From an uncultured Bacteroidales bacterium (GTDB lineage: Bacteria > Bacteroidota > Bacteroidia > Bacteroidales > Paludibacteraceae), in NCBI GenBank assembly GCA_902798965.1, contig CADBYS010000012.1, positions 1 to 64,000 on the forward strand: a DNA stretch of 64,000 bases, written 5' to 3'. The notes under the pieces are model-generated. The model had not been told where the DNA came from. It did not search any database and saw only the letters and a list, made by a program, of their open reading frames with translations. Position numbers and translations under genes: made by a program. Positions 55,828-64,000 of the stretch are shown here, one piece after another (position 1 is the first letter of the stretch; every line of letters starts with the position of its first letter).

Positions 55828-55859
55828 CAAAGTTACAAAAAAAAAATGATATTTGCAAG
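55828..55859 (-). promoter_or_regulatory. Promoter of gapA
   Basis: Minus strand: CTTG (55856-55859), 20 bp, TAACTTTG (55828-55835). Confidence 0.75.
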
Positions 55860-55973
55860 AGTTGAGGCAAAAAAAATGTCAAAAAAGTACAAAAATATCA
55901 CTTTTAGTCAAAAATAGCCAAAAATTGTCAAAAATTATCGCCGAAAATGAAAAAATCAGTATCCGTGTGTCAG

Positions 55974-57077
55974 CTATTCGGTGAGCAGGTAGTCGCGCAT
56001 CACTTCCTGAAACTTGGCAGCAGCCTGATCGACTTTGCCAAAGAACTCACCTCCGGAGGCATTCATGTGACCTCCACCGTGGAACACTTCGCGCGCGAGA
56101 ATGTTCACCGGTCTGTCACCCTGGCTGCGGAAGGAAATCTTGGCTTTGATGTTTGCGTTGCCGGCTTCCTGTTTCTGATGCGGGGGCACTTTGTCCTCAC
56201 GCATAAATACGGAATAATAGATATCTTTGATTTGCAGCGGCAGATTGACTATACCTTCCATATCGCCGGACTTGGCGTTGAAGCGATAAATTTCCCGTCG
56301 GTTAAGGGTGATGAGTGCCGCGTGGTACTCCGGGAAAATGCGCATCTTGTGATATAGGCAATAGCCCATAAGTCGCACGCGATCAACCCCGTAGGAATTG
56401 AACACCTTATCGTATATAGCATCTTTATTGATGCCCGTAGTAAGCAGCATCGCCACGATGGAGTACATCTCCGGCTGGCACGAGTTGTAGGAGAAGTTGC
56501 CGGTATCGGTCATCATACCTGTATAGATGCAGGTGGCAAAGTCGGCATTCAGCGCCAGTTTGCCGGATTGATAAGCCAACCGAAAGACGAGTTCGCTTGC
56601 CGAAGCGCTGTCGGGGTATGCAATTTGATGAGGGCAAGAAGCAGATACCGACGACAAGTGGTGGTCGATGATAAGCAGCGAATACTTGTGTTCCTCTTGC
56701 TGCGCGCGTTCAAAGCGCTCAGCCAGCACACCGCTCATCGATGCCACACGCGTTGCTTCCGCCAGATCGGTGCAGATAACCAGATCGGCCTCACGCAGCG
56801 TGCGCTCTGCCAACTCGGGTTGCTGCTCGGCTTGGATCATATGTTCCGCTCCGGGCATCCACGACAAGAAGTCAGCATACAGGGTTGGCACAATATTTGC
56901 TACGTTCGTCTTGCCAAGCGACAAGAGGAAGTAACGCATACCCAAACTGCTACCCATCGCATCACCGTCAGGGTTCTGATGGGTAATGATGGCAATGGAC
57001 TCTGCATCTTTGATGCAATGAGCTGCAAAATCCATCTGAAGTGACGAAATCTTGTCAGAAAGTATCATTGATTTCAT
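55974..57077 (-). CDS. nrnA: DHH-family phosphoesterase, NrnA-like
   Basis: 367 aa. DHH motifs in order: THQNPDGDAMGSS, CTDLAE, LIIDHH, MTDTGNFSY, and the DHHA1 signature FHGGGHMNASGGEF at the C-terminus. NrnA proteins degrade short oligoribonucleotides and dephosphorylate pAp. An alternative start three codons in is possible. It diverges from the parvulin gene with interleaved promoters. Confidence 0.92.
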   Translation of the reverse strand: MKSMILSDKISSLQMDFAAHCIKDAESIAIITHQNPDGDAMGSSLGMRYFLLSLGKTNVANIVPTLYADFLSWMPGAEHMIQAEQQPELAERTLREADLVICTDLAEATRVASMSGVLAERFERAQQEEHKYSLLIIDHHLSSVSASCPHQIAYPDSASASELVFRLAYQSGKLALNADFATCIYTGMMTDTGNFSYNSCQPEMYSIVAMLLTTGINKDAIYDKVFNSYGVDRVRLMGYCLYHKMRIFPEYHAALITLNRREIYRFNAKSGDMEGIVNLPLQIKDIYYSVFMREDKVPPHQKQEAGNANIKAKISFRSQGDRPVNILAREVFHGGGHMNASGGEFFGKVDQAAAKFQEVMRDYLLTE

Positions 57078-57107
57078 AAAAAACTACTTGTTTGTTAAAA
57101 TTTGCTA

Positions 57108-57138
57108 CAAAGATACGTTTTTTTTTGCAAATATCAAA
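57108..57138 (-). promoter_or_regulatory. Promoter of nrnA
   Basis: Minus strand: TTTG (57135-57138), 19 bp, TATCTTTG (57108-57115). It overlaps the plus-strand promoter of the parvulin gene. Confidence 0.7.
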
Positions 57139-57155
57139 ATTTTTTTGTAACTTTG
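57124..57155 (+). promoter_or_regulatory. Promoter of the parvulin-gldG gene run
   Basis: TTTG (57124-57127), 20 bp, TAACTTTG (57148-57155), 44 bp before the start codon. It is interleaved with the nrnA promoter, so the two may compete for RNA polymerase. Confidence 0.78.
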
Positions 57156-57199
57156 TGGCGTATTATGTGCATTTTTGTAAAAATATAAAAAATCAAGAT

Positions 57200-58975
57200 A
57201 TGAAAAGAAGCATTTTTACACTAATTATGGCACTTTGTGTGGCTGGAATATTTGCCCAAGAGGACAAGGTGCTGATGACAATCGACGGCAAACCGGTTAT
57301 GCTGTCGGAGTTTGAGTACATTTATCAAAAGAACAGCCAGGAGGCAGCCGGCAGCCAAAAGTCGATGGAGGAGTATCTGGACTTGTTCGTGAACTTCAAG
57401 CTGAAGGTTACGGAGGCAGAGCGCCGCGGTATTGATACCACGGAAGCGTTCATCAAGGAGCTGAAGGGGTATCGTGCCCAAGCTACGCCGAAGTACCTGA
57501 CGGACAACGATGCACTGGAAGCGCTGTTGCTGCGCACCTATCAGTGGTCGTGCAAGGACAGACGTGTTGCCCATATCGCCATCGAGTGCCCGATGAGTGC
57601 GGACTCTGCTACCGTAGAGCAGGCACTTGCACGTATTCAAGATGCACGCGAGCGCGTGACCACCGGCAAGAAAGTTGTGACCGGCAAGGGCAAGAAGCAG
57701 AAGACAACCTTCAAGCCGAAAGAGGACTTCAAGACAGTGGCACTGGAAGTATCCACTGACCCGAGCATCAAGGAGACAGAAGGCGAACTGGGCTGGATCA
57801 GTCCTTTCCGCTTCGTCTATCCGTTCGAGAAAGCTGTATATACTACCCCCGTCGGTGAGGTGACGGAGATCTTCCGCAGCCCGTACGGCTTCCATATCGC
57901 TCTGGTGGAAGAGGAGCGTGAGCACGAGGAGATTCAGGCTTCGCACATCATGAAGGCCACTCCGCGCGGTGACAGCCTGGCAGCCGAGCGCGCCAAGGTG
58001 GAGATCGACTCCATCTACGAGCTGGTGATGCAACCCGATGCCCGATTCGACGAACTGGCACGTAACCTGTCGGACGACAAGGGATCGGCTATGCGTGGCG
58101 GCAGCCTTGGCTGGTTCGGTCACGGAGCGATGGTTAAGCCTTTTGAAGACGCAGTGTTCGGCCTCAAGAACGTAGGCGACATCACCAAACCCTTCCAATC
58201 GCGCTTCGGCTGGCACATAGCCAAACTCGACGGCAAGCGCGGCACGCTGCCCTACGAGGAAAAGAAAGATGAACTGAAAAAACGCGTTCAACGTGACGAG
58301 CGCTTCCAGGAGGTAAAGCAGAGCTTTATCGACAAGACGCGCGCCGAGTACAACCTGCCCGCCGATATGCCCGAAGCAGAAGTGATGGAGTATGCCGATG
58401 CTCATCTGGAGGAGAAGTATCCCGAGTTGGCACGTCTGGTTAAGGAGTACCACGACGGTATATTGCTGTTCGACGTATCGCTGGAGGAGGTATGGGATAA
58501 AGCTGCCAAAGATACGGCAGGCTTGGAGGCATACTTTGCTCAGCACAAGAAAGAGTACACATGGGATGAGCCGCGCTTCAAGGGTATCGTGGTATATTGC
58601 AAGGACAAGAACACCCTGAAAGCCGCACAAAGCATCATCAAGCAAGCTCAGAAAGACTCCATCAACAGCTACATCAAGCGTCTGAACACCGACAGCGTGA
58701 CCTACGTACGCATGGAGCAAGGATTGTGGCTGAAAGGCAGAAACGGCGCGATTGACAAGTTCGGCTTCAAGGACAAGAAAGCCGAGTACAAGGAGGATGA
58801 GAAGTTCCCGCTCGTGTACGTACAAGGCAAGGTGCTCAAGGCTGCCGAAGTATATACCGACGACCGCAACAAGGTAACCAGCGATTACCAGGAGTACCTG
58901 GATGCCAAGTGGATTGAGGCACTGAAAGCCAAATATCCGGTGGTAATCTACCGCGATGTACTGCCTAAAGAGTAA
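57200..58975 (+). CDS. Periplasmic peptidyl-prolyl isomerase (SurA/PpiC-like)
   Basis: 591 aa from MKRSIFTLIMALCVAGIFAQ, a signal peptide; the frame upstream crosses the promoter. Two parvulin domains are visible: about 115-260 (VAHIAIECP to GELGWISPFRFVYPFEKAVY and YGFHIALVEE) and about 265-370 (ASHIMKATP to GGSLGWFGHGAMVKPFEDAVF and FGWHIAKLDG). A lysine-rich insert (GKKVVTGKGKKQKTTFKPK) lies in the first. A third, divergent C-terminal region follows. It probably folds outer-membrane and secreted proteins. It leads a run of envelope genes. Confidence 0.9.
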   Translation: MKRSIFTLIMALCVAGIFAQEDKVLMTIDGKPVMLSEFEYIYQKNSQEAAGSQKSMEEYLDLFVNFKLKVTEAERRGIDTTEAFIKELKGYRAQATPKYLTDNDALEALLLRTYQWSCKDRRVAHIAIECPMSADSATVEQALARIQDARERVTTGKKVVTGKGKKQKTTFKPKEDFKTVALEVSTDPSIKETEGELGWISPFRFVYPFEKAVYTTPVGEVTEIFRSPYGFHIALVEEEREHEEIQASHIMKATPRGDSLAAERAKVEIDSIYELVMQPDARFDELARNLSDDKGSAMRGGSLGWFGHGAMVKPFEDAVFGLKNVGDITKPFQSRFGWHIAKLDGKRGTLPYEEKKDELKKRVQRDERFQEVKQSFIDKTRAEYNLPADMPEAEVMEYADAHLEEKYPELARLVKEYHDGILLFDVSLEEVWDKAAKDTAGLEAYFAQHKKEYTWDEPRFKGIVVYCKDKNTLKAAQSIIKQAQKDSINSYIKRLNTDSVTYVRMEQGLWLKGRNGAIDKFGFKDKKAEYKEDEKFPLVYVQGKVLKAAEVYTDDRNKVTSDYQEYLDAKWIEALKAKYPVVIYRDVLPKE

Positions 58976-58988
58976 CATTCGGTAAGCG

Positions 58989-60599
58989 ATGAACAGACGA
59001 ATCGGATACATAGTAGGATTAAGTTGCTTGGTGCTATTAGGAATAGCGGCCTACTTGTACCCGATACGTTGGGACTTGACGGAAGATAAGCGTTACAGCC
59101 TTGGCGCAGCCACCAAGACACTGCTGCACGAGCTCGATGAGCCGGTGGAAGTGGAGTTGCTGCTCGAAGGGGATCTGAATAGCGGATTTAGGCGGCTGAG
59201 GAAGGCGACTGTCGAACTCCTGGACGAGATGAGCCGCTACGGCAAGGTACAACTTGTGCCCGCACAGGAAAGCAGCAAGGATGACTTGCAGCCTACCGTC
59301 ATCCACGAGCGCGAGCAGAATGGCAAAACGGTACAGACCACTGTCTATCCCTACGCGGTTATACATTACCGCGGACGACAGACCGTCGTACCACTGCTCA
59401 AGAACAACCGCGCACTGAGCGGCGAGCAGAACCTGAACAAGAGCATCGAGAGCATGGAGTACGCGTTTGCCGAAGCCATACACAGTATCAGCCGCGAGCA
59501 GATTGAGCGTATCGCCTTCTTGGAGGGACACGGCGAACTGGATGAGGCGGATGTGTATGACGTGAGCCGGCAACTGAGTCGCTACTTCGATGTGGACAGA
59601 GGATCACTGACGGACGATGTGAAGGCGTTGCAGCCCTACAAGGTGGTGATCATTGCCGCGCCGCAGCAGCCGCTGAGCGAACAGGACAAGTACATACTCG
59701 ACCAATACCTGATGCACGGCGGCCGCATATTGTGGGCATTGGATGGCGTGCGGCTGAGCGAGGATATGCTGTCGGAGTCAGGCTTGACGCCCGTGATTGC
59801 GCTGGATTTGAATCTGACGGATATGTTGTTTCGCTACGGCGTACGGGTCAACCCCGTGTTAGTGCAAGACTTGCAGTGTCTGACTGTTCCCGTGGATGTA
59901 TCAGGCGAAGCCGGGCAAGCTAACTACCAGCCTATGCCGTGGACGTTTGCTCCGCTGCTGCTCACCTCGGTCAGTTCGCCTGTAACGAAGGATGTGATGC
60001 AGGTAAGTAGCGTCTTTGCATCCACGGTGGATACGGTGGGAAGCACCGCAACCGTGCAGAAAGAAGTACTGCTCGCTACCTCTACCGCCTCGCGCCAGAC
60101 GCACGCACCGGCAGAGATCGACCTGAGCAACCTGCGTGTCGATCCGCAACTGTTCCGCTCAGCCTATCTGCCTGTAGCGGTACGGATGGAGGGAGAGTTC
60201 CCTTCAGTGTTCAGCCACAGGATGATTCCCGAAGGACTGACAGACGACGACCGTGCCGACCACTCAGTCAAGACGCGCCAACTCGTAGTTGCCTCCGGCA
60301 GCATACTGCAGAACCATTGGCAACAAGGAGCCCCCCTACCCGTAGGCTACGACCGCTACTCGGGCATACAGTTCGGCAACCGCGACTTCGTAGTGAACGC
60401 CGTGCTCGACCTGGCTGACGACAACGGGTTGATAGCACTGCGCGAGAAGACGATTGCCCTGCGACTGCTCAACGACACACGCGCACACCAGAGCCGCGCA
60501 CTGATACAGGCGGTAAGCATCATCACGCCCCTGTTGCTCATAAGCATGCTGGCACTGACAGTTTGGATCATTCGAAGAAAAAGATATATATTGTCATGA
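58989..60599 (+). CDS. gldG: GldG-like ABC transporter auxiliary/gliding motility protein
   Basis: 536 aa with membrane anchors at both ends (IGYIVGLSCLVLLGIAAYLY and VSIITPLLLISMLALTVWII). The signature WDLTEDKRYSLGAATK opens the periplasmic GldG-type domain (ABC_transp_aux). GldG works with GldA and GldF in gliding and T9SS-associated transport; those genes are not next to it here and may lie elsewhere. It overlaps the following ORF by 4 bp (ATGA). Confidence 0.87.
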   Translation: MNRRIGYIVGLSCLVLLGIAAYLYPIRWDLTEDKRYSLGAATKTLLHELDEPVEVELLLEGDLNSGFRRLRKATVELLDEMSRYGKVQLVPAQESSKDDLQPTVIHEREQNGKTVQTTVYPYAVIHYRGRQTVVPLLKNNRALSGEQNLNKSIESMEYAFAEAIHSISREQIERIAFLEGHGELDEADVYDVSRQLSRYFDVDRGSLTDDVKALQPYKVVIIAAPQQPLSEQDKYILDQYLMHGGRILWALDGVRLSEDMLSESGLTPVIALDLNLTDMLFRYGVRVNPVLVQDLQCLTVPVDVSGEAGQANYQPMPWTFAPLLLTSVSSPVTKDVMQVSSVFASTVDTVGSTATVQKEVLLATSTASRQTHAPAEIDLSNLRVDPQLFRSAYLPVAVRMEGEFPSVFSHRMIPEGLTDDDRADHSVKTRQLVVASGSILQNHWQQGAPLPVGYDRYSGIQFGNRDFVVNAVLDLADDNGLIALREKTIALRLLNDTRAHQSRALIQAVSIITPLLLISMLALTVWIIRRKRYILS

Positions 60600-62167
60600 A
60601 GCGAATACTACTATATGGATTGCTGCTTGTAGCTATTGCCGTACAAGCGCAAGAGATACTGCCCTATCCTACCGACACGATCGACGGGAAAGTATATTAC
60701 CGCTATACCGTGGAGAAGAGTATAGGTCTGTACCGCATAAGCAAGAACTTCGGCGTTACCCAGGAAGCTATTCTCGAGGCTAACCCCGAGCTGCGCAGCC
60801 GCGGATTGCGCTACGAGGAGGTGATTCGCATCCCTACCAACCTGCCGGCTACGAAACCGGAAAAGGCAGCAAAGGTGGAACAGCCCGAGAAGGTGGAGGT
60901 AGTGGAGAATACGCCCAAGCCTATAGAACAAAAGAAAGAGGGAAAGGCAGAGAAGGCCAACAAGCTGATGGAGTCTTTCCGCCGCGAGGTTGCACCATTG
61001 CCGCAGCTGCCCGCGCAGACAGACTCATTGGCTCGTCCGCAAGCCGAAGAGCCGCAGCCTGCAGCCGTCATCGCTCTTGCTGATAGTTTGCCCGCAACCG
61101 ACAGCCTGGAGATGACCGCGGTTGCGATGGATACGATTGCCTACACCGACACCGTTCGGCTGACATTCCTGCTGCCGCTACAGGCTGATATAGTGCAACG
61201 CAGCCCGAGCATCGACCGCTTCTACGACTTCTACTGCGGTGCGCTACTGGCGCTCAAACATCATGATGCCGTATATACCGACAGTCTGGGCGTGATACAT
61301 GCTACCTACTACGATGTGCGCACCATCGATACCGGCAAGGATGGCAAAGTGATATGCCAACTCGTTGATTCCAACCTGTTAGCATCCACGGACGTAATCA
61401 TAGGACCGGCATTCTACAAGCAGGTGGAGGCATTATCCGGATATGTTCAGGAGCACAAGATTCCTGTTATCATCCCCTTCCTACCCTATGTGCGCGAGGT
61501 GAACACCAACCCCTACCTGATGAAGTTCAACCCCTCGAGCGCAGTACATGCCCACGCACTGATGGAACATTTGGATACCCTGCGTAGTGCCATCAACATC
61601 GTATTGGTGGATGCTTATGCCAATAAGATGGATTATGCAGAGAACATTCGTCTGCTTCGCGACAGTATAAATGCCCGTCATTTGCCCGTAACGCACACAA
61701 CTATCCGTCAGATCCTTGCCGACTCGGTATGTTTGGCTCTGAAAGATAGTGTGGAGAACATCCTACTCTTCCACTCCGAGCGCTACTCGAACGTACAATT
61801 GCTCATGCCGTACCTGCTATCCGGCAAGCATGGCAAGCAACTGACTCTGCTTGGCGACTACTCTTGGCAGAGCGAGCGCATCACTCTGCCGCAACTGCTC
61901 ACCACCGTGTTCCGCAGTCCTGCCGGAGAGGAGTATGCCCGCTATGAGCAAGACTTTGCACAATACTTCGGTCATCAGTTGTCATCAGCACTCCCGCGCT
62001 ACGACTTGTTGGGTTACGACTTGACGCGATATATTCTACAAGCCTGGCGCGACTCTACGCTTCAAGCAACCGATACATCGTACGAGGGCATACAATCCTC
62101 TATACGATTCACACCCATAGAAAATGGCGGATACGAGAACACACATATTACCATTGAACGGCATTAG
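60596..62167 (+). CDS. LysM and periplasmic-binding-fold protein
   Basis: 523 aa from MKRILLYGLLLVAIAVQAQ, whose ATG overlaps the gldG stop; the 11-codon longer frame is rejected. Signal peptide, a LysM domain (about residues 30-80, YRYTVEKSIGLYRISKNFGV), a charged Pro/Lys/Glu linker (about 85-150), then a type I periplasmic-binding-like domain (about 190-515, VIIGPAFYKQVEALSGYVQEHKIPVIIP split). Probably peptidoglycan-associated. It resembles LysM/Peripla_BP proteins common in Bacteroidales; the ligand is unknown. Confidence 0.8.
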   Translation: MKRILLYGLLLVAIAVQAQEILPYPTDTIDGKVYYRYTVEKSIGLYRISKNFGVTQEAILEANPELRSRGLRYEEVIRIPTNLPATKPEKAAKVEQPEKVEVVENTPKPIEQKKEGKAEKANKLMESFRREVAPLPQLPAQTDSLARPQAEEPQPAAVIALADSLPATDSLEMTAVAMDTIAYTDTVRLTFLLPLQADIVQRSPSIDRFYDFYCGALLALKHHDAVYTDSLGVIHATYYDVRTIDTGKDGKVICQLVDSNLLASTDVIIGPAFYKQVEALSGYVQEHKIPVIIPFLPYVREVNTNPYLMKFNPSSAVHAHALMEHLDTLRSAINIVLVDAYANKMDYAENIRLLRDSINARHLPVTHTTIRQILADSVCLALKDSVENILLFHSERYSNVQLLMPYLLSGKHGKQLTLLGDYSWQSERITLPQLLTTVFRSPAGEEYARYEQDFAQYFGHQLSSALPRYDLLGYDLTRYILQAWRDSTLQATDTSYEGIQSSIRFTPIENGGYENTHITIERH

Positions 62168-62810
62168 ACTGCTCCTGTTGCTTTTGCTTACAGCAGGTAC
62201 TGCGATGGCACAACCGCGACTAAAAGAGCATGAGATGTTCGTCGGAGCCTTCGGAGGAGCAACCGCTTCCACGGTGTTCTTTACGCCGAAGGTAAGCGGT
62301 ATGTCCGACTTCACCAAGGTGCCCATCGGGTTCAATGCCGGTTTGGTGTTTCGGTATGCAGCCCACAAAGTTTGCTCCATGCAGATCGAGGCTGGCTACG
62401 TACAACGCGGCTGGAGGGAGTATTCGGCCAAGGATGGCTACGACTACACGCGCACGCTGCATTACGTGCAAGTACCGTTCCTGGCACATATACACTTCGG
62501 CGGAGAGCATGTACAGGGATTCGTTAATCTCGGACCGGAAATAGCCTACTGCCTATTCTCGCAAGAGTCGGGCACCAAGCAAACGACATCCGTCTATCAA
62601 TACCGCCCGATCGACCACAACTTCGAGTGGGGCGCTGCGGGAGGAATAGGCGTATATGGCATAGCGCGATATGTAGGAGTATTCCAATTGGAGTTGCGCG
62701 TACATTATGGCTTCAGCAGCCTGTACAACAACTCACGCGCCGAACACTTTGCTGCATCCAATGCCCTTACGGCAAGTGTGAATTTTGCCTACATGTGGCA
62801 GATAAAGTGA
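62124..62810 (+). CDS. PorT-family outer-membrane beta-barrel protein
   Basis: 228 aa. It overlaps the preceding gene by 44 bp. Signal peptide (IRLLLLLLLTAGTAMAQ), then an eight-strand-like barrel pattern (MFVGAFGGATAS, GFNAGLVFRYA, SMQIEAGYVQRGWREY, YVQVPFLAHIHFG, VQGFVNLGPEIAYCLF, NALTASVNFAYMWQIK). The pattern MQ(I/L)E.GY..RGW and YVQVPFLA is typical of PorT-family (outer membrane beta-barrel) proteins; PorT itself belongs to T9SS. Identity with the true PorT is not certain. Confidence 0.78.
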   Translation: MADTRTHILPLNGIRLLLLLLLTAGTAMAQPRLKEHEMFVGAFGGATASTVFFTPKVSGMSDFTKVPIGFNAGLVFRYAAHKVCSMQIEAGYVQRGWREYSAKDGYDYTRTLHYVQVPFLAHIHFGGEHVQGFVNLGPEIAYCLFSQESGTKQTTSVYQYRPIDHNFEWGAAGGIGVYGIARYVGVFQLELRVHYGFSSLYNNSRAEHFAASNALTASVNFAYMWQIK

Positions 62811-62851
62811 AAGGTGAAAAGTTAAAATTGAAAGAATAAAACAACATAGAT

Positions 62852-63883
62852 ATGGAAAGCGAAAAGAATACATATGTTATCCTTCGTTTGTCATCGTTAG
62901 GGAACGTAGCGATGTTAGTGCCCATTGTGACACAACTGAGTCAGACTTATCCGAGCGACGAATTTATCGTCATATCGCTTAAGCCGTTGGAAGCTCTGTT
63001 CTACGGACTCAAGAACGTTCGCTTCGTTGAAGCTGATCCGGAGGTAGAACGCCGACACGGATTGTTCCGGCTCGCCAAGCAGATTATGAGCTATCATCCC
63101 ACCAAGGTGTTCGATGTGCAAGATGATTTCCGTACGCGCGTTGTGCGGTACTTCCTACATTGGCACAAGATTCCTACCAGCACCATACATACCGGTCGAC
63201 GCGAACGCCGTGCACTGGCTCGTACCGGCTATGAGCAGTCCACTCCGCTCAAGCCGGAAGTGGAGCGCTACGCCGATACGTTTCGCGATGCAGGCTTGGT
63301 GCCCGCAGGAGCTGTAAACGTGATGCCCGTCAATGAGCAAGCCGCAGCGAAAGTGAAGGAACTGTTCGGCGAAAAGAAAGGCAGATGGATAGGTATAGCC
63401 CCGTTTGCCAAACACCTGTCGAACGTGCTTCCGTTCAAGACAATGAAAGATGTGATAGCAGTTTATGCGCAGCAACCCGACACGCGTATCTTCCTGTTCG
63501 GTGCAGGCCATGTGGAGACAGAGATGCTGCGCCAGTGGGCTTCGCTGTGGGATAACGTGGAGAGCGTGACCAACCAACTGCCCTTGGACGGAGAGTTGGA
63601 ACTGATGCGACATATCGATGGATTGCTCTGCATGGATTCCGCCAACCAACATCTGGCAGCGTTGGTCAGCTGCCCTACACTGAGTATATGGTGTGGCACA
63701 CATACATATATGGGATTTGCCGCATGGGGCAAGGCAAACACACAAGTCATGTCACTGCCCGTGACATGCCGCCCATGCTCGATTCACGGAACAGAGCGAT
63801 GCAAGTACCGCAACTTCGCTTGCAAAGCCTTTACCGCCGAACAGATAGTGGAGCGGTTCAACAAATTACTGAATAGCAAATAG
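62852..63883 (+). CDS. Glycosyltransferase family 9 (heptosyltransferase-like)
   Basis: 343 aa. It starts [19 protein letters not shown], the usual opening of LPS heptosyltransferases, and has a GT9-type acceptor/donor region ([55 protein letters not shown]). Probably builds the lipopolysaccharide core. A short AT-rich spacer with GTGAAAG-like repeats separates it from the PorT-like gene. Confidence 0.9.
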   Translation: MESEKNTYVILRLSSLGNVAMLVPIVTQLSQTYPSDEFIVISLKPLEALFYGLKNVRFVEADPEVERRHGLFRLAKQIMSYHPTKVFDVQDDFRTRVVRYFLHWHKIPTSTIHTGRRERRALARTGYEQSTPLKPEVERYADTFRDAGLVPAGAVNVMPVNEQAAAKVKELFGEKKGRWIGIAPFAKHLSNVLPFKTMKDVIAVYAQQPDTRIFLFGAGHVETEMLRQWASLWDNVESVTNQLPLDGELELMRHIDGLLCMDSANQHLAALVSCPTLSIWCGTHTYMGFAAWGKANTQVMSLPVTCRPCSIHGTERCKYRNFACKAFTAEQIVERFNKLLNSK

Positions 63884-63894
63884 TACAAAAATAT

Positions 63895-64000
63895 ATGGCA
63901 AATAAAATAATAGCATTAGCTAACCAAAAAGGCGGTGTGGGCAAGACTACCACAGCCATCAACCTCTCGGCAGCCTTGGCTCGTAACGGCAAACGTGTAT
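63895..64000 (+). CDS. parA: ParA/Soj chromosome-partitioning ATPase, 5' part
   Basis: First 35 codons only; the gene leaves the window. It starts [20 protein letters not shown], the deviant Walker A motif of ParA, followed by [15 protein letters not shown]. It begins 11 bp after the GT9 gene. In most bacteria parB follows. Confidence 0.95.
   Translation, partial: MANKIIALANQKGGVGKTTTAINLSAALARNGKRV

Noticed and set aside
57221..59011. 596-codon open frame antisense to the parvulin gene
   Set aside because: The sense strand encodes two parvulin domains behind a promoter; the antisense frame is a shadow.

Overview
The window is chromosomal DNA of a Bacteroidales bacterium (phylum Bacteroidota). 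Evidence: the 16S 5' end at the left edge; more than a dozen promoters of the Bacteroidota type (TTTG, 19-20 bp, TAnnTTTG); the gene order secE-nusG-rplK-rplA-rplJ-rplL-rpoB-rpoC with tuf and tRNAs; serine palmitoyltransferase; GldG and PorT-like proteins; and large surface proteins ending in type IX secretion (T9SS)-like domains. The family or genus cannot be fixed from sequence alone. The long reading frames antisense to real genes look like codon-bias shadows.

Layout. 1-750: 16S 5' end, its leader and promoter on the minus strand, then the leader of a plus-strand GH3 glycosidase. 750-6340: GH3 enzyme, convergent zinc-metallopeptidase lipoprotein, a 400-bp non-coding stretch full of repeats and hairpins, and a small conserved protein. 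6375-7799: a complete ISL3-type insertion sequence with 8-bp target duplications. 7830-21500: transcription/translation operon on the minus strand (tRNA-Thr, Tyr, Gly, Thr, tuf, tRNA-Trp, secE to rpoC). 21700-31200: GH97 glucosidase, clpPX, rpsT with tRNA-Glu, an outer-membrane protein, a VanX-like dipeptidase, serine palmitoyltransferase, a pRiA4b-ORF3-like protein and miaA. 31280-35340: tRNA-Ser, a flippase, a glycosyltransferase and a FemAB/GNAT-like protein. 36240-54540: accessory surface region holding two copies of a three-gene unit (about 1,230-aa beta-helix surface protein, 54-56-aa peptide, about 230-250-aa secreted protein), an AAA/PD-(D/E)XK protein between direct repeats, and a 1,610-aa repeat protein with a downstream outer-membrane barrel protein. 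54600-64000: gapA, nrnA, then an envelope run (parvulin isomerase, GldG, LysM/periplasmic-binding protein, PorT-like barrel, GT9) and the start of parA.

The most unusual signal is a family of two-hairpin elements whose stems vary with compensating changes while the linker (GAGCGGAGGCAA type), the hairpin-2 loop and the 3' end (TTTGCCGAANGCG) are kept. Four copies end 0-3 nt from the mature 5' ends of tRNA-Trp, Tyr, Glu and Ser; others sit upstream of tRNA-Gly, in the GH3 leader, alone near 35.9 kb, and (truncated) just before rplK. rplK itself appears damaged: a one-base insertion removes its conserved C-terminus and its N-terminus is not canonical. A second theme is short degenerate tandem arrays (7-, 8- and 11-bp periods) in spacers and also in frame inside GH3, the metallopeptidase, miaA (twice) and the FemAB-like gene. 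A third is the two small Gly/Pro-rich peptides encoded next to T9SS-type surface proteins.
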